Shown here piece after piece: positions 1 through 8,039 of a stretch of 17,518 nt of DNA. Positions within the stretch are counted from its first letter, which is position 1. Each line of letters starts with the position of its first letter. The notes under the pieces were generated by a model that saw only the letters and a list, made by a program, of their open reading frames with translations, was not told the origin of the DNA and did no database searches. Made by a program: the position numbers and the translations under genes. The stretch lies in assembly GCA_003560215.1 (NCBI GenBank), contig PWIY01000330.1, forward strand, positions 1 to 17,518, given 5' to 3'. This stretch comes from Bacteroidales bacterium (GTDB lineage: Bacteria; Bacteroidota; Bacteroidia; Bacteroidales; UBA7960).

Positions 1-776
1 GAAATGATATAACCCACATCGCCTGCCGAAATGGATTGTTTTTTGTGCTGGCTGATCTTCAGAATGCCCACTTCATCGGCATGATATTGTTTGCCGGTTT
101 GCATGAATTTGACGTGCTCTCCCTGGCTGATCTTGCCGTCATAAACCCTGAAATAGGCCACCACTCCGCGAAAGGGGTTGTAAACGGAATCAAAAATAAT
201 GGCTTTGAGGGGAGCTTCCGGATCTCCCTTCGGGGCAGGGATCCGCTCAATGATGCCACGTAAAACATCATCCACGCCCTCACCTGTTTTACCGCTTGCC
301 CGAATGATCTCATCCGGATCACAGCCAATGAGGTCTACGATCTGTTCAGAAACTTCATCCGGCATGGCACCGGGCAAATCCATTTTGTTCAGCACGGGAA
401 TAATGACCAGATCATGTTCGAGGGCCAGGTAGAGGTTCGAAATGGTCTGTGCTTCTATTCCCTGCGATGCATCCACGATGAGCAGTGCTCCTTCGCACGA
501 TTTAATGGACCTGGACACTTCATAGCTGAAATCCACGTGTCCGGGTGTGTCAATGAGGTTCAGTACATACTTTTCCCCCTCGTGTTCGTGATCCATCTGG
601 ATTGCATGACTCTTGATGGTGATGCCGCGTTCCCTTTCCAGTTCCATGTTGTCCAGCATCTGGTCTTTGAAATCACGCGCAGTGATCGTATGGGTCATTT
701 GCAGCAGCCGGTCGGCAAGCGTGCTTTTCCCATGGTCGATGTGGGCAATAATGGAAAAGTTTCTGATGTTTTTCAT
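1..776 (-). CDS. lepA: Elongation factor 4 (LepA), N-terminal 258 residues, cut by window edge
   Basis: Translating GTPase that binds the ribosome and promotes back-translocation or rescue of stalled elongation. The reverse strand from the ATG at 776 is open to the window edge, giving 258 of roughly 600 expected residues. GTPase motifs are intact: P-loop AHIDHGKST (11-19), switch I RERGIT (48-53), DTPGH with the catalytic-type His80 (76-80), NKMD (130-133) and SGKTG (161-165). Domain II begins near residue 188 (KAIIFDSVYNPFRGVVAYFR). The AHIDHGKST form of the P-loop and the early KNIRNFSIIAHIDHGKST start are typical of LepA rather than EF-G or EF-Tu. It is divergent from the surface-protein gene at 957. 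A TAnnTTTG box lies directly upstream, leaving almost no 5' leader. The remainder lies left of position 1. Identification is very secure. Confidence 0.98.
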   Translation of the reverse strand, partial: MKNIRNFSIIAHIDHGKSTLADRLLQMTHTITARDFKDQMLDNMELERERGITIKSHAIQMDHEHEGEKYVLNLIDTPGHVDFSYEVSRSIKSCEGALLIVDASQGIEAQTISNLYLALEHDLVIIPVLNKMDLPGAMPDEVSEQIVDLIGCDPDEIIRASGKTGEGVDDVLRGIIERIPAPKGDPEAPLKAIIFDSVYNPFRGVVAYFRVYDGKISQGEHVKFMQTGKQYHADEVGILKISQHKKQSISAGDVGYII

Positions 777-782
777 AGCCTG

Positions 783-790
783 CAAAAATA
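783..790 (-). promoter_or_regulatory. Bacteroidota -7 box for lepA
   Basis: The plus strand reads CAAAAATA, which is TATTTTTG on the minus strand and fits TAnnTTTG exactly. The box ends 7 bases before the lepA ATG at 776, so a start a few bases downstream gives a leader of only about 0-4 nt. I see no clear TTG -33 element at the usual distance, so the call rests on one box. Confidence 0.4.
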
Positions 791-863
791 CAACGAAAAT
801 CGGTAACTACGATCATTTTCGGGAGGTTTTCAAATCCCTTACCTGCACATCCCATATTTTATT

Positions 864-871
864 TATTTTTG
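864..871 (+). promoter_or_regulatory. Bacteroidota -7 box for the P-domain surface protein
   Basis: TATTTTTG matches TAnnTTTG exactly and lies in the 180-bp divergent gap between lepA and the gene at 957. It would give a leader of about 80 nt. No good -33 TTG is visible 17-23 bases upstream, so this is moderate to weak evidence. Confidence 0.35.
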
Positions 872-956
872 ACCTTCCGGTTCTTCACCAAAATAAATCA
901 TCTGCTTTGTCGTATCATGTAAGTGGAGTTAGTCTGATACCTAAGACCCTGTTCAT

Positions 957-2732
957 ATGAAGCATCTCCTTTCCCGCTGTTTGTCCTTACTGATGATTTT
1001 TTCCGTGGTGGGGATTGTAAGCCTTTTTGCCGTTAATGATGCCCGGAAGTCTCAGAATGATGAAGTTTTTTCCGGATGGGATGTATCGGGTGGGGCAGAA
1101 GTGGATTGTGACTCCCTGGTGGTGTCGATCGAAGCCCCTGACGGATTGATGCACTGCCCGGAAAATGTTGGGGAAGTTTCCTTTTCAGCCACTGCAGCCT
1201 ATTTGCAGGATGAGGTGGATTATGATCCCGGCAACTTTTCATTTGTCTGGAATATCGGAGAGCAGGAGTACCATGGCAGCGAGGTCAGTCACGAGTTCAG
1301 TGAACCCGGGGCCTATGCCATAAGGCTGACGGTAACGGACACCGAAACAGGTTGTGTGGCCGATGCCCTGGAAGTTTTGATGGTGGGGACATATCCTACT
1401 TTTACAGGAACCTCCATTTCGGCAGACACCGTTTGCGCCGATGAAATGTTCACCCTTTACGGGGTGGCCAACCCCACTGTCTGGACTGGCTTCCCTACCC
1501 TTGTATCGGAAGACCCTCCTTTTTTTGTGGCAGGAGGAGACATGTATGAGTCCAGCCTGGAATTTGATGTGTTTGGCGAAGGGGTGGAAATACTATCAGC
1601 CGATGACTTTGACCGCATTTGTGTCAACGTTGAGCATGTGGATCAGTCACATTTGAGGTTTGAGCTGGAGTCACCCGATGGCCAGGTGATTGAACTGAAA
1701 GGTTATGGGGGAGTGACCGCCAATTTCGGAGAACCGGTGGTCTGGGAGGATGACATCCCGGGAAGTGGTTATCAGTATTGCTTTTCGCCTTCACCCCAGT
1801 TTGGGCGGATGGATGAAACCAGTCCGCAATATCATGAATATACCGACAATGCCGGCAACTATTATTTCAATGCAGCGCATCTGCCCGAAGGCACCTATAC
1901 CCCCGATGAAAGTCTGGACAACCTGGCCGGCAGTTCACTGAACGGTACCTGGACCCTGCGGGTGGAAGACGGGACGCAAGGGGAAACCGGCCATGTTTTT
2001 GGCTGGAGCCTCTTCTTTGATGAAAGTTTTTACCCTGACTCCCTGATTTTTACCCCCGAAATTGTGGATTATCAGTGGTACAGGAACGGTTCACCAATTG
2101 AAGGAAATCCGGCAGGGGTATCATTGTCTGAACAGGGGGATCACCAATTTTTGCTTGAGGTAACCGATAATTTCGGGTGCACCTATGATACCACGGTTAC
2201 TGTAAATGTGCTGCCACTGCCCGAAGCAGAGATTGTATCAGAACTTGAGATCCCTGTTTGTGAAGGGGATTCCACCCTGCTGACGGTTCAGCCGCTGAAC
2301 AACGACGGCCTGGATTGGGTGTATCAATGGCAGCTGGGCGGGCAGGATATGCCCGACCGGACCTACGATACCCTGATGGTGAAAACCCCTGGAACCTATA
2401 CGGTGATGGTCGAAGATACCGTTACCGGGTGCATTGCCTTTTTTGACAAAACGGTCAGCGAACAAAACTGTGACCTGACAATCCCCAATGTTTTTACCCC
2501 CAATGCAGACGGGGTCAACGATGAGTTTGAAATACTTAATCTTGAACATTACCCCGGTGCGCAGATCGTGATCTACAACCGATGGGGCGAAAAGGTGTTT
2601 GAGCATAACGATTATTACAACAACTGGTGGGACGGCAGAAATGCGCCGGACGGCGTTTACTTTTACGTGCTCAGGTACTCACGTATGGGTGAAACCCGGT
2701 ATGCGGAAGGCTCGGTAACCATCATCCGCTGA
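957..2732 (+). CDS. Exported PKD/P-domain protein with T9SS type B sorting domain
   Basis: Predicted cell-surface or secreted protein of 591 residues. Residues 1-26 form a Sec signal peptide (basic start, then a hydrophobic run LLMIFSVVGIVSLFAV). A PKD-like domain covers about 65-142. Residues 200-354 resemble a proprotein-convertase P-domain: the block LRFELESPDGQVIEL and the closing pattern LNGTWTLRVEDGTQGETG with GWSLFF are typical. Two more Ig/PKD-like modules follow (about 365-420 and 425-500). Residues 508-591 are a type B (CHU_C, gliding-motility-associated) T9SS tail, with IPNVFTPNADGVNDEFEI, VIYNRWGEKVF, WDG and APDGVYFYVLRY. No protease catalytic domain is present, so this is likely an adhesion or binding protein rather than an enzyme. 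It stands alone, divergent from lepA, and 113 bp separates it from the transporter gene. The ATG at 957 is well placed before the signal peptide. Confidence 0.9.
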   Translation: MKHLLSRCLSLLMIFSVVGIVSLFAVNDARKSQNDEVFSGWDVSGGAEVDCDSLVVSIEAPDGLMHCPENVGEVSFSATAAYLQDEVDYDPGNFSFVWNIGEQEYHGSEVSHEFSEPGAYAIRLTVTDTETGCVADALEVLMVGTYPTFTGTSISADTVCADEMFTLYGVANPTVWTGFPTLVSEDPPFFVAGGDMYESSLEFDVFGEGVEILSADDFDRICVNVEHVDQSHLRFELESPDGQVIELKGYGGVTANFGEPVVWEDDIPGSGYQYCFSPSPQFGRMDETSPQYHEYTDNAGNYYFNAAHLPEGTYTPDESLDNLAGSSLNGTWTLRVEDGTQGETGHVFGWSLFFDESFYPDSLIFTPEIVDYQWYRNGSPIEGNPAGVSLSEQGDHQFLLEVTDNFGCTYDTTVTVNVLPLPEAEIVSELEIPVCEGDSTLLTVQPLNNDGLDWVYQWQLGGQDMPDRTYDTLMVKTPGTYTVMVEDTVTGCIAFFDKTVSEQNCDLTIPNVFTPNADGVNDEFEILNLEHYPGAQIVIYNRWGEKVFEHNDYYNNWWDGRNAPDGVYFYVLRYSRMGETRYAEGSVTIIR

Positions 2733-2766
2733 CAGGATATCCCTCCTTATTTTTCGTGATTAATTT

Positions 2767-2795
2767 TTGTGTTTTAAAGGAATACATTAATTTTG
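2767..2795 (+). promoter_or_regulatory. Bacteroidota -33/-7 promoter for the AbgT-family transporter
   Basis: TTG at 2767-2769, an 18-bp spacer, then TAATTTTG at 2788-2795, an exact TAnnTTTG. Transcription would begin near 2800 and leave a leader of about 45 nt before the ATG at 2846. This is one of the two best two-element promoter matches in the window and indicates that the transporter is transcribed independently of the upstream gene. Confidence 0.6.
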
Positions 2796-2845
2796 GGCCT
2801 TTTGGAAATTCAGAATAATTGCATTAATCTAATCCAACTAAACGT

Positions 2846-4417
2846 ATGACAAAAGAAAAGGACTTTCAAGAGGGCGACCAGGAGCCCGGGAATGAGCCGT
2901 CTGCAAGCGCGCCTGATACCAGGATGCAACGTATCCTGAACAAGATTGAGGTTGTGGGGAACAAGCTGCCCCAGCCTGTTACCTTGTTTGCCATCCTGAT
3001 CGGGGTGGTCCTGATTCTTTCTCTGATTTTCGGAACACTGGGCCTGAGTGCAGAACACCCGTCTCCGGATGTGGAGGAGCCGATTGAAGCAGTAAACCTG
3101 CTGAATGCAGAGGGCATCCAGAAGATCATGACCTCCATGGTGGAGGTATTTGCTTCTTTCCCCCCGCTCGGACTGGTTCTGGTGGTGATGCTGGGTATCG
3201 GTGTTGCTGAGCGCAGCGGGCTGATCGCCATTGCCTTGCGTGTTTTTGTGGCCAAGGTGCCCAACAGGCTGATCACTTTCTCGATTGTTGTTGCAGGTAT
3301 GGTAAGTTCTGTAGCTGCCGATGCCGGGTATGTGGTGCTGATCCCCCTGGGAGCGGCAATCTTTAAAGGGATGGGGAGGCATCCGATGGCCGGACTTGCC
3401 GCAGCTTTTGCCGGGGTTTCCGGAGGTTTTGGTGCCAACTTCCTGCCAACCGGCCTGGACCCGATGATCGCTGCATTTACCCAGTCGGCTGCAACAATTA
3501 TGGATCCGGAATACACCGTAAACCCGCTTTCCAATTACTACCTGATGGCTGCTTCGGTACCCCTGGTCGGACTGGCAGGGATGTGGGTGACCGAGAAAAT
3601 TATCGTCCCGCGTCTTGGAACTTATGAAGGCACGGACGACGAGGAGTATAACAACGAGTTTACGCCGCTGGAGAAAAAAGGACTGAAGTGGGCAGGCTGG
3701 ACGGTGATTGCCATACTGGCCCTGATCGCGGCAGCAATTATTCCATCCAATGGTGTACTGCGTGCAGCCGATGGAAGCCTGAATCCTTTTTATGATTCCA
3801 TCGTACCGCTGATGTTTATTTTGTTCTTCCTGGCCGGTCTGGTTTACGGGATGAAGGCCCAGACAATCAAGGGCGACAAGGATGTATCAAAGATGACTTC
3901 CGAGGCCATGGGCACCATGGGCGGATATATCGTGCTGGCATTTGTGGCTGCCCACCTGGTGCAGTTCTTTATCTGGTCGAACCTGGGTTCCATATTGGCC
4001 ATATCGGGAGCTTCAGGGCTTCAGAGTATCGGCTTTACCGGAATTCCACTTTTGGTGGCATTTATCCTTGTGTCTTCCTTTATTAATCTGATTATCGGCA
4101 GTGCCTCGGCCAAGTGGGCCATCCTGGCACCCATTTTTGTACCCATGCTTATGCTGATGGGTTATTCACCGGAAACAACGCAGGCGGCATACCGGATCGG
4201 TGACTCCTATTCCAATATTCTGACACCACTGCTGCCCTATTTCCCGCTTGTAATCGTGTTTGCACAGAAATATGCGAAAAACATTGGTATCGGAACGATC
4301 ATTTCTGTGATGCTGCCCTATGCAATCGCTTTTATGATCGTCAGGATCCCCATGTTCATTGTCTGGCTGATGCTCAACATTCCGCTGGGTATTGAAGGAC
4401 CGATCTATTATCCGTAA
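2846..4417 (+). CDS. AbgT-family transporter (p-aminobenzoyl-glutamate / antifolate type)
   Basis: Inner-membrane ion-coupled transporter of 523 residues, the usual length of the family. E. coli AbgT imports p-aminobenzoyl-glutamate, while the structurally characterised MtrF and YdaH behave as sulfonamide and p-aminobenzoate exporters; direction here cannot be read from sequence. A hydrophilic N-terminus (1-40) precedes many hydrophobic segments (about 46-64, 105-123, 143-170, 280-300, 317-335, 357-377, 398-417, 425-440, 462-474, 482-510). Family signature residues are visible: Asp205 in TGLDPMIAAF, Ser421 and Trp424 in GSASAKWAILAP, and Asp453 and Pro461 in RIGDSYSNILTPLLPYFPL. These correspond to the substrate- and ion-site residues Asp193, Ser417, Trp420, Asp449 and Pro457 known from MtrF, so the transporter should be functional. 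It has its own promoter and a strong terminator, so it is a single-gene unit. No pab or folate gene is adjacent. Confidence 0.93.
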   Translation: MTKEKDFQEGDQEPGNEPSASAPDTRMQRILNKIEVVGNKLPQPVTLFAILIGVVLILSLIFGTLGLSAEHPSPDVEEPIEAVNLLNAEGIQKIMTSMVEVFASFPPLGLVLVVMLGIGVAERSGLIAIALRVFVAKVPNRLITFSIVVAGMVSSVAADAGYVVLIPLGAAIFKGMGRHPMAGLAAAFAGVSGGFGANFLPTGLDPMIAAFTQSAATIMDPEYTVNPLSNYYLMAASVPLVGLAGMWVTEKIIVPRLGTYEGTDDEEYNNEFTPLEKKGLKWAGWTVIAILALIAAAIIPSNGVLRAADGSLNPFYDSIVPLMFILFFLAGLVYGMKAQTIKGDKDVSKMTSEAMGTMGGYIVLAFVAAHLVQFFIWSNLGSILAISGASGLQSIGFTGIPLLVAFILVSSFINLIIGSASAKWAILAPIFVPMLMLMGYSPETTQAAYRIGDSYSNILTPLLPYFPLVIVFAQKYAKNIGIGTIISVMLPYAIAFMIVRIPMFIVWLMLNIPLGIEGPIYYP

Positions 4418-4440
4418 TTTACCGCATTTGATGAACAGTT

Positions 4441-4470
4441 AAGCCCCGGCCCATGTCGGGGCTTTTTTTT
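4441..4470 (+). terminator. Rho-independent terminator of the AbgT-family gene
   Basis: A perfect 8-bp stem, AAGCCCCG (4441-4448) with CGGGGCTT (4457-4464), encloses an 8-nt loop. It runs straight into a T-tract (4463-4470). It lies 24 bases after the transporter stop codon, and its last T overlaps the -7 box of the next gene. Confidence 0.93.
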
Positions 4471-4477
4471 ATTTTTG
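4470..4477 (+). promoter_or_regulatory. Bacteroidota -7 box abutting the terminator
   Basis: TATTTTTG fits TAnnTTTG exactly. It shares its first base with the terminator T-tract and ends 3 bases before the ATG at 4481. Initiation would therefore fall at or next to that start codon, giving a leaderless or almost leaderless message. No clear -33 TTG is seen, since the terminator stem occupies that place. The T-rich context makes a chance match possible. Confidence 0.4.
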
Positions 4478-4480
4478 TGT

Positions 4481-4879
4481 ATGAGTCATGAGGATCAGCA
4501 GTTGCACTGGAGGTGGCGTAACGATGCGGTTGAAGCCATTGCCCGAAGATTGGACATGGCAGGTTTCGGCGTGAAGGCACTTTACCTGATTGGCAGTGTA
4601 AAGACCGGGCAGGCAGGCCCGTGCTCCGACATTGATCTGCTGGCGCATTGTGTGAGCGACCAGGGCAGGCAGGAATTACTGACAGCCTGGTGCAACGGGT
4701 GCGGGCATGCCCTTGCGGTGATCAATGAGAAAAAAACAGGCTATCCGGTTAAGGGCAGCCTGATTGACCTGCATATTATCACCGATGCAGATATCGCCAA
4801 AGGATCACCTTTTGCAGCCATGCTCGAATCGGTTGATAACCCGGCCAGATTGCTAAGAAAATGCGAGGGAAATGAATGA
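4481..4879 (+). CDS. Small nucleotidyltransferase-fold protein (Pol beta superfamily)
   Basis: A stand-alone minimal nucleotidyltransferase of 132 residues. It has the superfamily signature G38-S39 in LIGSVKTGQAG, then Asp50 and Asp52 in CSDIDLL, and a third acidic residue Asp96 in GSLIDLHII, which together would bind two metal ions and a nucleotide. The length suits a MNT-like single domain, with no room for a separate substrate domain. The ATG at 4481 is chosen over a TTG two codons upstream because that TTG is part of the TAnnTTTG box. The stop overlaps the next gene's start (ATGAATGA), so the two are translationally coupled. Possible roles are nucleotidylation of a protein or of a small molecule; the target is unknown. 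No HEPN-domain antitoxin partner is next to it, so a MNT/HEPN system is not supported. Confidence 0.8.
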   Translation: MSHEDQQLHWRWRNDAVEAIARRLDMAGFGVKALYLIGSVKTGQAGPCSDIDLLAHCVSDQGRQELLTAWCNGCGHALAVINEKKTGYPVKGSLIDLHIITDADIAKGSPFAAMLESVDNPARLLRKCEGNE

Positions 4880-5735
4880 TCTGTATTTTTTTGTCTCCGA
4901 TATGCATGGCCATGTTTCCCGTTATGAAAAGCTTTTCGCTCAGATCGGGAGCAAGCGCCCCGGGGCAGTTTTTCTGGGGGGTGACCTGCTGCCTGCATCC
5001 CTGCAATACAAGGCCGGCAAAAATGCTGTTCCTGTTGATTTTGTGAATGGGTACCTGGCGCCTTCCTTTCAGGCTCTGAAGCAGCATCTTGGAAAAGATT
5101 ATCCCGAGGTGTTTCTGATCCTGGGAAACGATGACCCGAGGAGTGAAGAGGGCTCTTTTCTGAAACACGAAGAGGATGGCCTCTGGCATTATATGCATAT
5201 GAAGAAAAGGCCACTTCACGGTTTTACCGTATATGGCTATTCCATGGTTCCCCCCACGCCTTTCCTGCTGAAAGACTGGGAAAGATACGATGTGTCAGCT
5301 TATGTGGATCCCGGATGTGTGCATCCGTCAGAAGGATACAGGACGGTTCCTCCTGACGCAGACATTTCGTTTTCAACCATCAAAAAAGACCTGGAACTGC
5401 TTGCCGGTGACGATGACCTGTCTGATGCCTTGTTTTTATTTCACGCTCCGCCGTATGACTCACACCTTGACCGGGCCGGCCTTGACGGGGTAAAGGTGGA
5501 TCACGTGCCTGTGGATGTTCACGTGGGCAGCATTGCCATCAAGGAGTTTATCATTGAGCGTAAACCCCTGATTACCATGCACGGGCACATTCATGAATCA
5601 CACCGGATCACAGGTAACTGGAAACAAAATATTTCCGGAACGCTTGCCTGTTCAGCGGCCTTTGAAGGACCGGGCCTCGCACTTGTGGAATTTACCCGTA
5701 AGTGCAACTTGCGTGCAACACGAATCATTCTCTGA
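4872..5735 (+). CDS. Calcineurin-like metallophosphoesterase
   Basis: Predicted dinuclear-metal phosphoesterase of 287 residues. The core motifs occur in order: Asp10 and His12 in VSDMHGH, Asp38 in FLGGDLLP, Asn86 and Asp87 in LILGNDDPR, His191 in LFHAPPYDSHLDRA, and His237, His239 and His241 in MHGHIHES. All metal-ligand positions of the family are present, so it should be active. It has no signal peptide and is probably cytoplasmic. The start is fixed by the 8-bp overlap with the nucleotidyltransferase gene and by a GAGGGA stretch 7 bases upstream. The overlap suggests equal production of the two proteins, and a phosphoesterase opposing a nucleotidyltransferase is an attractive but unproven idea. 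Substrate (phosphoprotein, nucleotide or cyclic nucleotide) cannot be told from sequence. Confidence 0.88.
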   Translation: MNDLYFFVSDMHGHVSRYEKLFAQIGSKRPGAVFLGGDLLPASLQYKAGKNAVPVDFVNGYLAPSFQALKQHLGKDYPEVFLILGNDDPRSEEGSFLKHEEDGLWHYMHMKKRPLHGFTVYGYSMVPPTPFLLKDWERYDVSAYVDPGCVHPSEGYRTVPPDADISFSTIKKDLELLAGDDDLSDALFLFHAPPYDSHLDRAGLDGVKVDHVPVDVHVGSIAIKEFIIERKPLITMHGHIHESHRITGNWKQNISGTLACSAAFEGPGLALVEFTRKCNLRATRIIL

Positions 5736-5747
5736 AAACGAAGATGT

Positions 5748-7991
5748 ATGTCAAAAGATAAGATCATCCGGAACTATCTCAATACCTGCAAACTGATCCA
5801 CCGGCACCGGCTGGCCGATGCAATCGTGCTGTTGCGTCAGCTGGCGGATGAAAGCGGGAAAGAATACATCAGGGAAGAACTGGAAGAGCTCACGGGTACT
5901 TATGCCCGCCTGCTTAAAAACGCGGTTTCCGGGGTCGGTGATCCGGAACGTGAACAGGTTTATCAATACCTGATGCGGACATTGCTTGAAATGGCCGACA
6001 GTTTACGGGAAATGCTCTTGCTGCGGGCCGGAACAGCCCACACCTACCAGATGAAAAAAGCCCTTGCCGGATCACAGCTCCCGGAAGGTCAGGAGGCCAT
6101 GCACATCCTTGAAAGTGGTGGCTTTGACGGGGAACTGTCCTCCCTTCTTGAAGATACCCGGGTCGGGGAGTCCGGACACAGGGAGGAAAGGGAAAAAACC
6201 CTTGAGAATATTTTTCAGGTGATCTGGCTTGCAGATAAGTATAAAGATGAAGAGATCCGTTTGCTGCAATCCATCTGTGATTCCGAACTGCTTCCCTGGC
6301 ATGACAAATCTTTGGTGGTCAGCGCCTTGTCTCTCAGCTTGCTGCGTTACTTTGACGTAAATAAATTTGTTTTGCTTTTTCGTTTTGTGGAAAAGCAGGA
6401 AGCTTTTGTGCGCGAAAGGGCAATGACGGGTTTATTTATCAACAGCCTGAAGTATAACGACAGGTTCCCCCTGTACCCTGTTTTGAGAGAAAAAATCCGG
6501 GAGCTGAAATCCCTGCCAATGATGGAGCAGCATCTGGAGGCCATTCTTGTGCAGTTCATTAAGTCACGTGAAACAGAAAAAGTCAGGAAAAAATGGGAAG
6601 AGGAGATCCTTCCTGAGATCATGAAAATGCGGCCCCGGATTGAAAAGAAGCTGGATCTGAACAATATTTTCTCTGAAAACCCGGAAGAGGAAAAAAATCC
6701 GGACTGGGAGACCATGTTCGAAGATGCCCCGGATTTGCTGGACAAGCTGCAGGAGCTGACGGAAATGCAGATGGACGGGATGGATGTATTTATCAGTGCT
6801 TTTTCGCGTCTGAAGCATTTTCCTTTTTTCAGGGGGGTGAGCAACTGGTTTGTGCCGTTTTACGCTGAGAATCCCGCTGTTCAACCCATGGTTAAGGATG
6901 CGGATAAGGGTTTTGACCTGACCCCCCTGCTCGAAAAGCTGGAGCAGACCTACTTCATGTGCAATTCCGATAAATACTCATTCTGTCTGAACCTGTCAAT
7001 GGTGCCTGATCAGCAAAAAAGCATGATGATGAATATGCTGAACTCCGAAATGGAAAACATTTCAGAGTTGGAAAAGGATCAGGATATCCTTGACGGGATG
7101 GCCAGAAGCAAAAGTGTATATACCCAGTATTTTCAGGACTTATATCGCTTCCATAAACTGCATCCCTGGCGAAGGGAGTTTGACGATATTTTTGAGCTGG
7201 ACATGGATCTGTATGAAAACCATTTCATAAGTGACCTGCTTGCTGATGCGAAAACCATCAGGAATATTGCTGAAGTTTTGTTTGACAAAGGGTTCTATGA
7301 GGATGCGCTGCGGGTGTTTTTGTCCATTCTTGAAAAAGACAAAAGCAACATTGAGCTTTTTGAGAAAATCGCATTCTGTTATGAAAAGACCGGTGATTTT
7401 GAGAAAGCGCTGGATTATTATCAGCGTGCAGATCTGATTGAATCCGGACGGCTCTGGATATTGAAAAAAATGGCTTTTTGCTGTAAATACCTGAATCGCT
7501 GGGAGGATGCACTGAACCATTACCGGCAGGCCGAAACGCTTGAACCGGAAAACCTGAAGCTGCAGGCCGATATCGGCCAGTGCCTGATACACCTTGAACA
7601 ATACCAGGAAGCACTTGACTGCTATTTTAAGGTGGAAGTGCTGGCTCCGGAAAACCATAAAATCCGTCGCCCGCTGGCATGGTGTTCCTTCCTCCTCGGA
7701 AAGTTTGATACTGCGCGCGATTACCTGGAGCGATTGCTGTCAGGTGAGCAGGGTAACCATTACGATATGATGAACCTGGGGCATGTTTGCTGGTGCCAGG
7801 GAGACCCGGAGGCAGCCTTCCGGCATTACCTGAACAGCATCCTTACCTGGAAAAGCATCAGGGACTTTGAAATTTCATTCAACGAAGACCGGAAGCATTT
7901 ATTGGCTCACGGCATGCAGGAGATGGAACTGAACCTGATGATGGATTACCTGAAGCTGGAAGTAAGGAGCCGCAAAAACCGGGGGAAATAA
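5748..7991 (+). CDS. Large cytoplasmic TPR-repeat protein of unknown function
   Basis: A 747-residue protein without signal peptide or membrane segment. The C-terminal third is a run of about six tetratricopeptide repeats (roughly 503-531, 535-564, 569-598, 603-632, 637-666 and 673-700). Examples are the units at 537-562 (EKIAFCYEKTGDFEKALDYY) and 603-630 (LQADIGQCLIHLEQYQEALDCY). The N-terminal 500 residues are helical and charged; an acidic and lysine-rich part lies around 275-345. I recognise no enzymatic motif there. The TPR part would make a protein-binding superhelix. The gene follows the phosphoesterase after 12 bp and probably shares its transcript, and it ends at a terminator about 20 bases downstream. 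A scaffold or adaptor is the only supportable role. Of two nearby ATGs (5744 and 5748), only that at 5748 is in frame. Confidence 0.85.
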   Translation: MSKDKIIRNYLNTCKLIHRHRLADAIVLLRQLADESGKEYIREELEELTGTYARLLKNAVSGVGDPEREQVYQYLMRTLLEMADSLREMLLLRAGTAHTYQMKKALAGSQLPEGQEAMHILESGGFDGELSSLLEDTRVGESGHREEREKTLENIFQVIWLADKYKDEEIRLLQSICDSELLPWHDKSLVVSALSLSLLRYFDVNKFVLLFRFVEKQEAFVRERAMTGLFINSLKYNDRFPLYPVLREKIRELKSLPMMEQHLEAILVQFIKSRETEKVRKKWEEEILPEIMKMRPRIEKKLDLNNIFSENPEEEKNPDWETMFEDAPDLLDKLQELTEMQMDGMDVFISAFSRLKHFPFFRGVSNWFVPFYAENPAVQPMVKDADKGFDLTPLLEKLEQTYFMCNSDKYSFCLNLSMVPDQQKSMMMNMLNSEMENISELEKDQDILDGMARSKSVYTQYFQDLYRFHKLHPWRREFDDIFELDMDLYENHFISDLLADAKTIRNIAEVLFDKGFYEDALRVFLSILEKDKSNIELFEKIAFCYEKTGDFEKALDYYQRADLIESGRLWILKKMAFCCKYLNRWEDALNHYRQAETLEPENLKLQADIGQCLIHLEQYQEALDCYFKVEVLAPENHKIRRPLAWCSFLLGKFDTARDYLERLLSGEQGNHYDMMNLGHVCWCQGDPEAAFRHYLNSILTWKSIRDFEISFNEDRKHLLAHGMQEMELNLMMDYLKLEVRSRKNRGK

Positions 7992-8010
7992 TTTTTTTTA
8001 TTTTTTTTGA

Positions 8011-8039
8011 ACCTGACGCAGCGTTGGTCTCTTTTTTTT
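8011..8039 (+). terminator. Probable terminator of the TPR-protein transcript
   Basis: ACC (8011-8013) and GACG (8015-8018) pair with CGTT (8022-8025) and GGT (8026-8028). This makes a 7-bp stem with one bulged T, one G-T wobble and a 3-nt loop CAG. CTC and then eight Ts (8032-8039) follow. The stem is less perfect than others here but is well placed 20 bases after the stop codon. Confidence 0.55.

Noticed and set aside
2810..3534. Two open frames of 190 and 222 residues antisense to the AbgT-family gene
   Set aside because: Their low-complexity His/Gln/Ser/Pro-rich products mirror the hydrophobic codons of the transporter; no promoter or family match.
4481..4879. MNT/HEPN toxin-antitoxin system
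   Set aside because: The nucleotidyltransferase motif is present but neither neighbour is a HEPN protein; the partner gene is a metallophosphoesterase.
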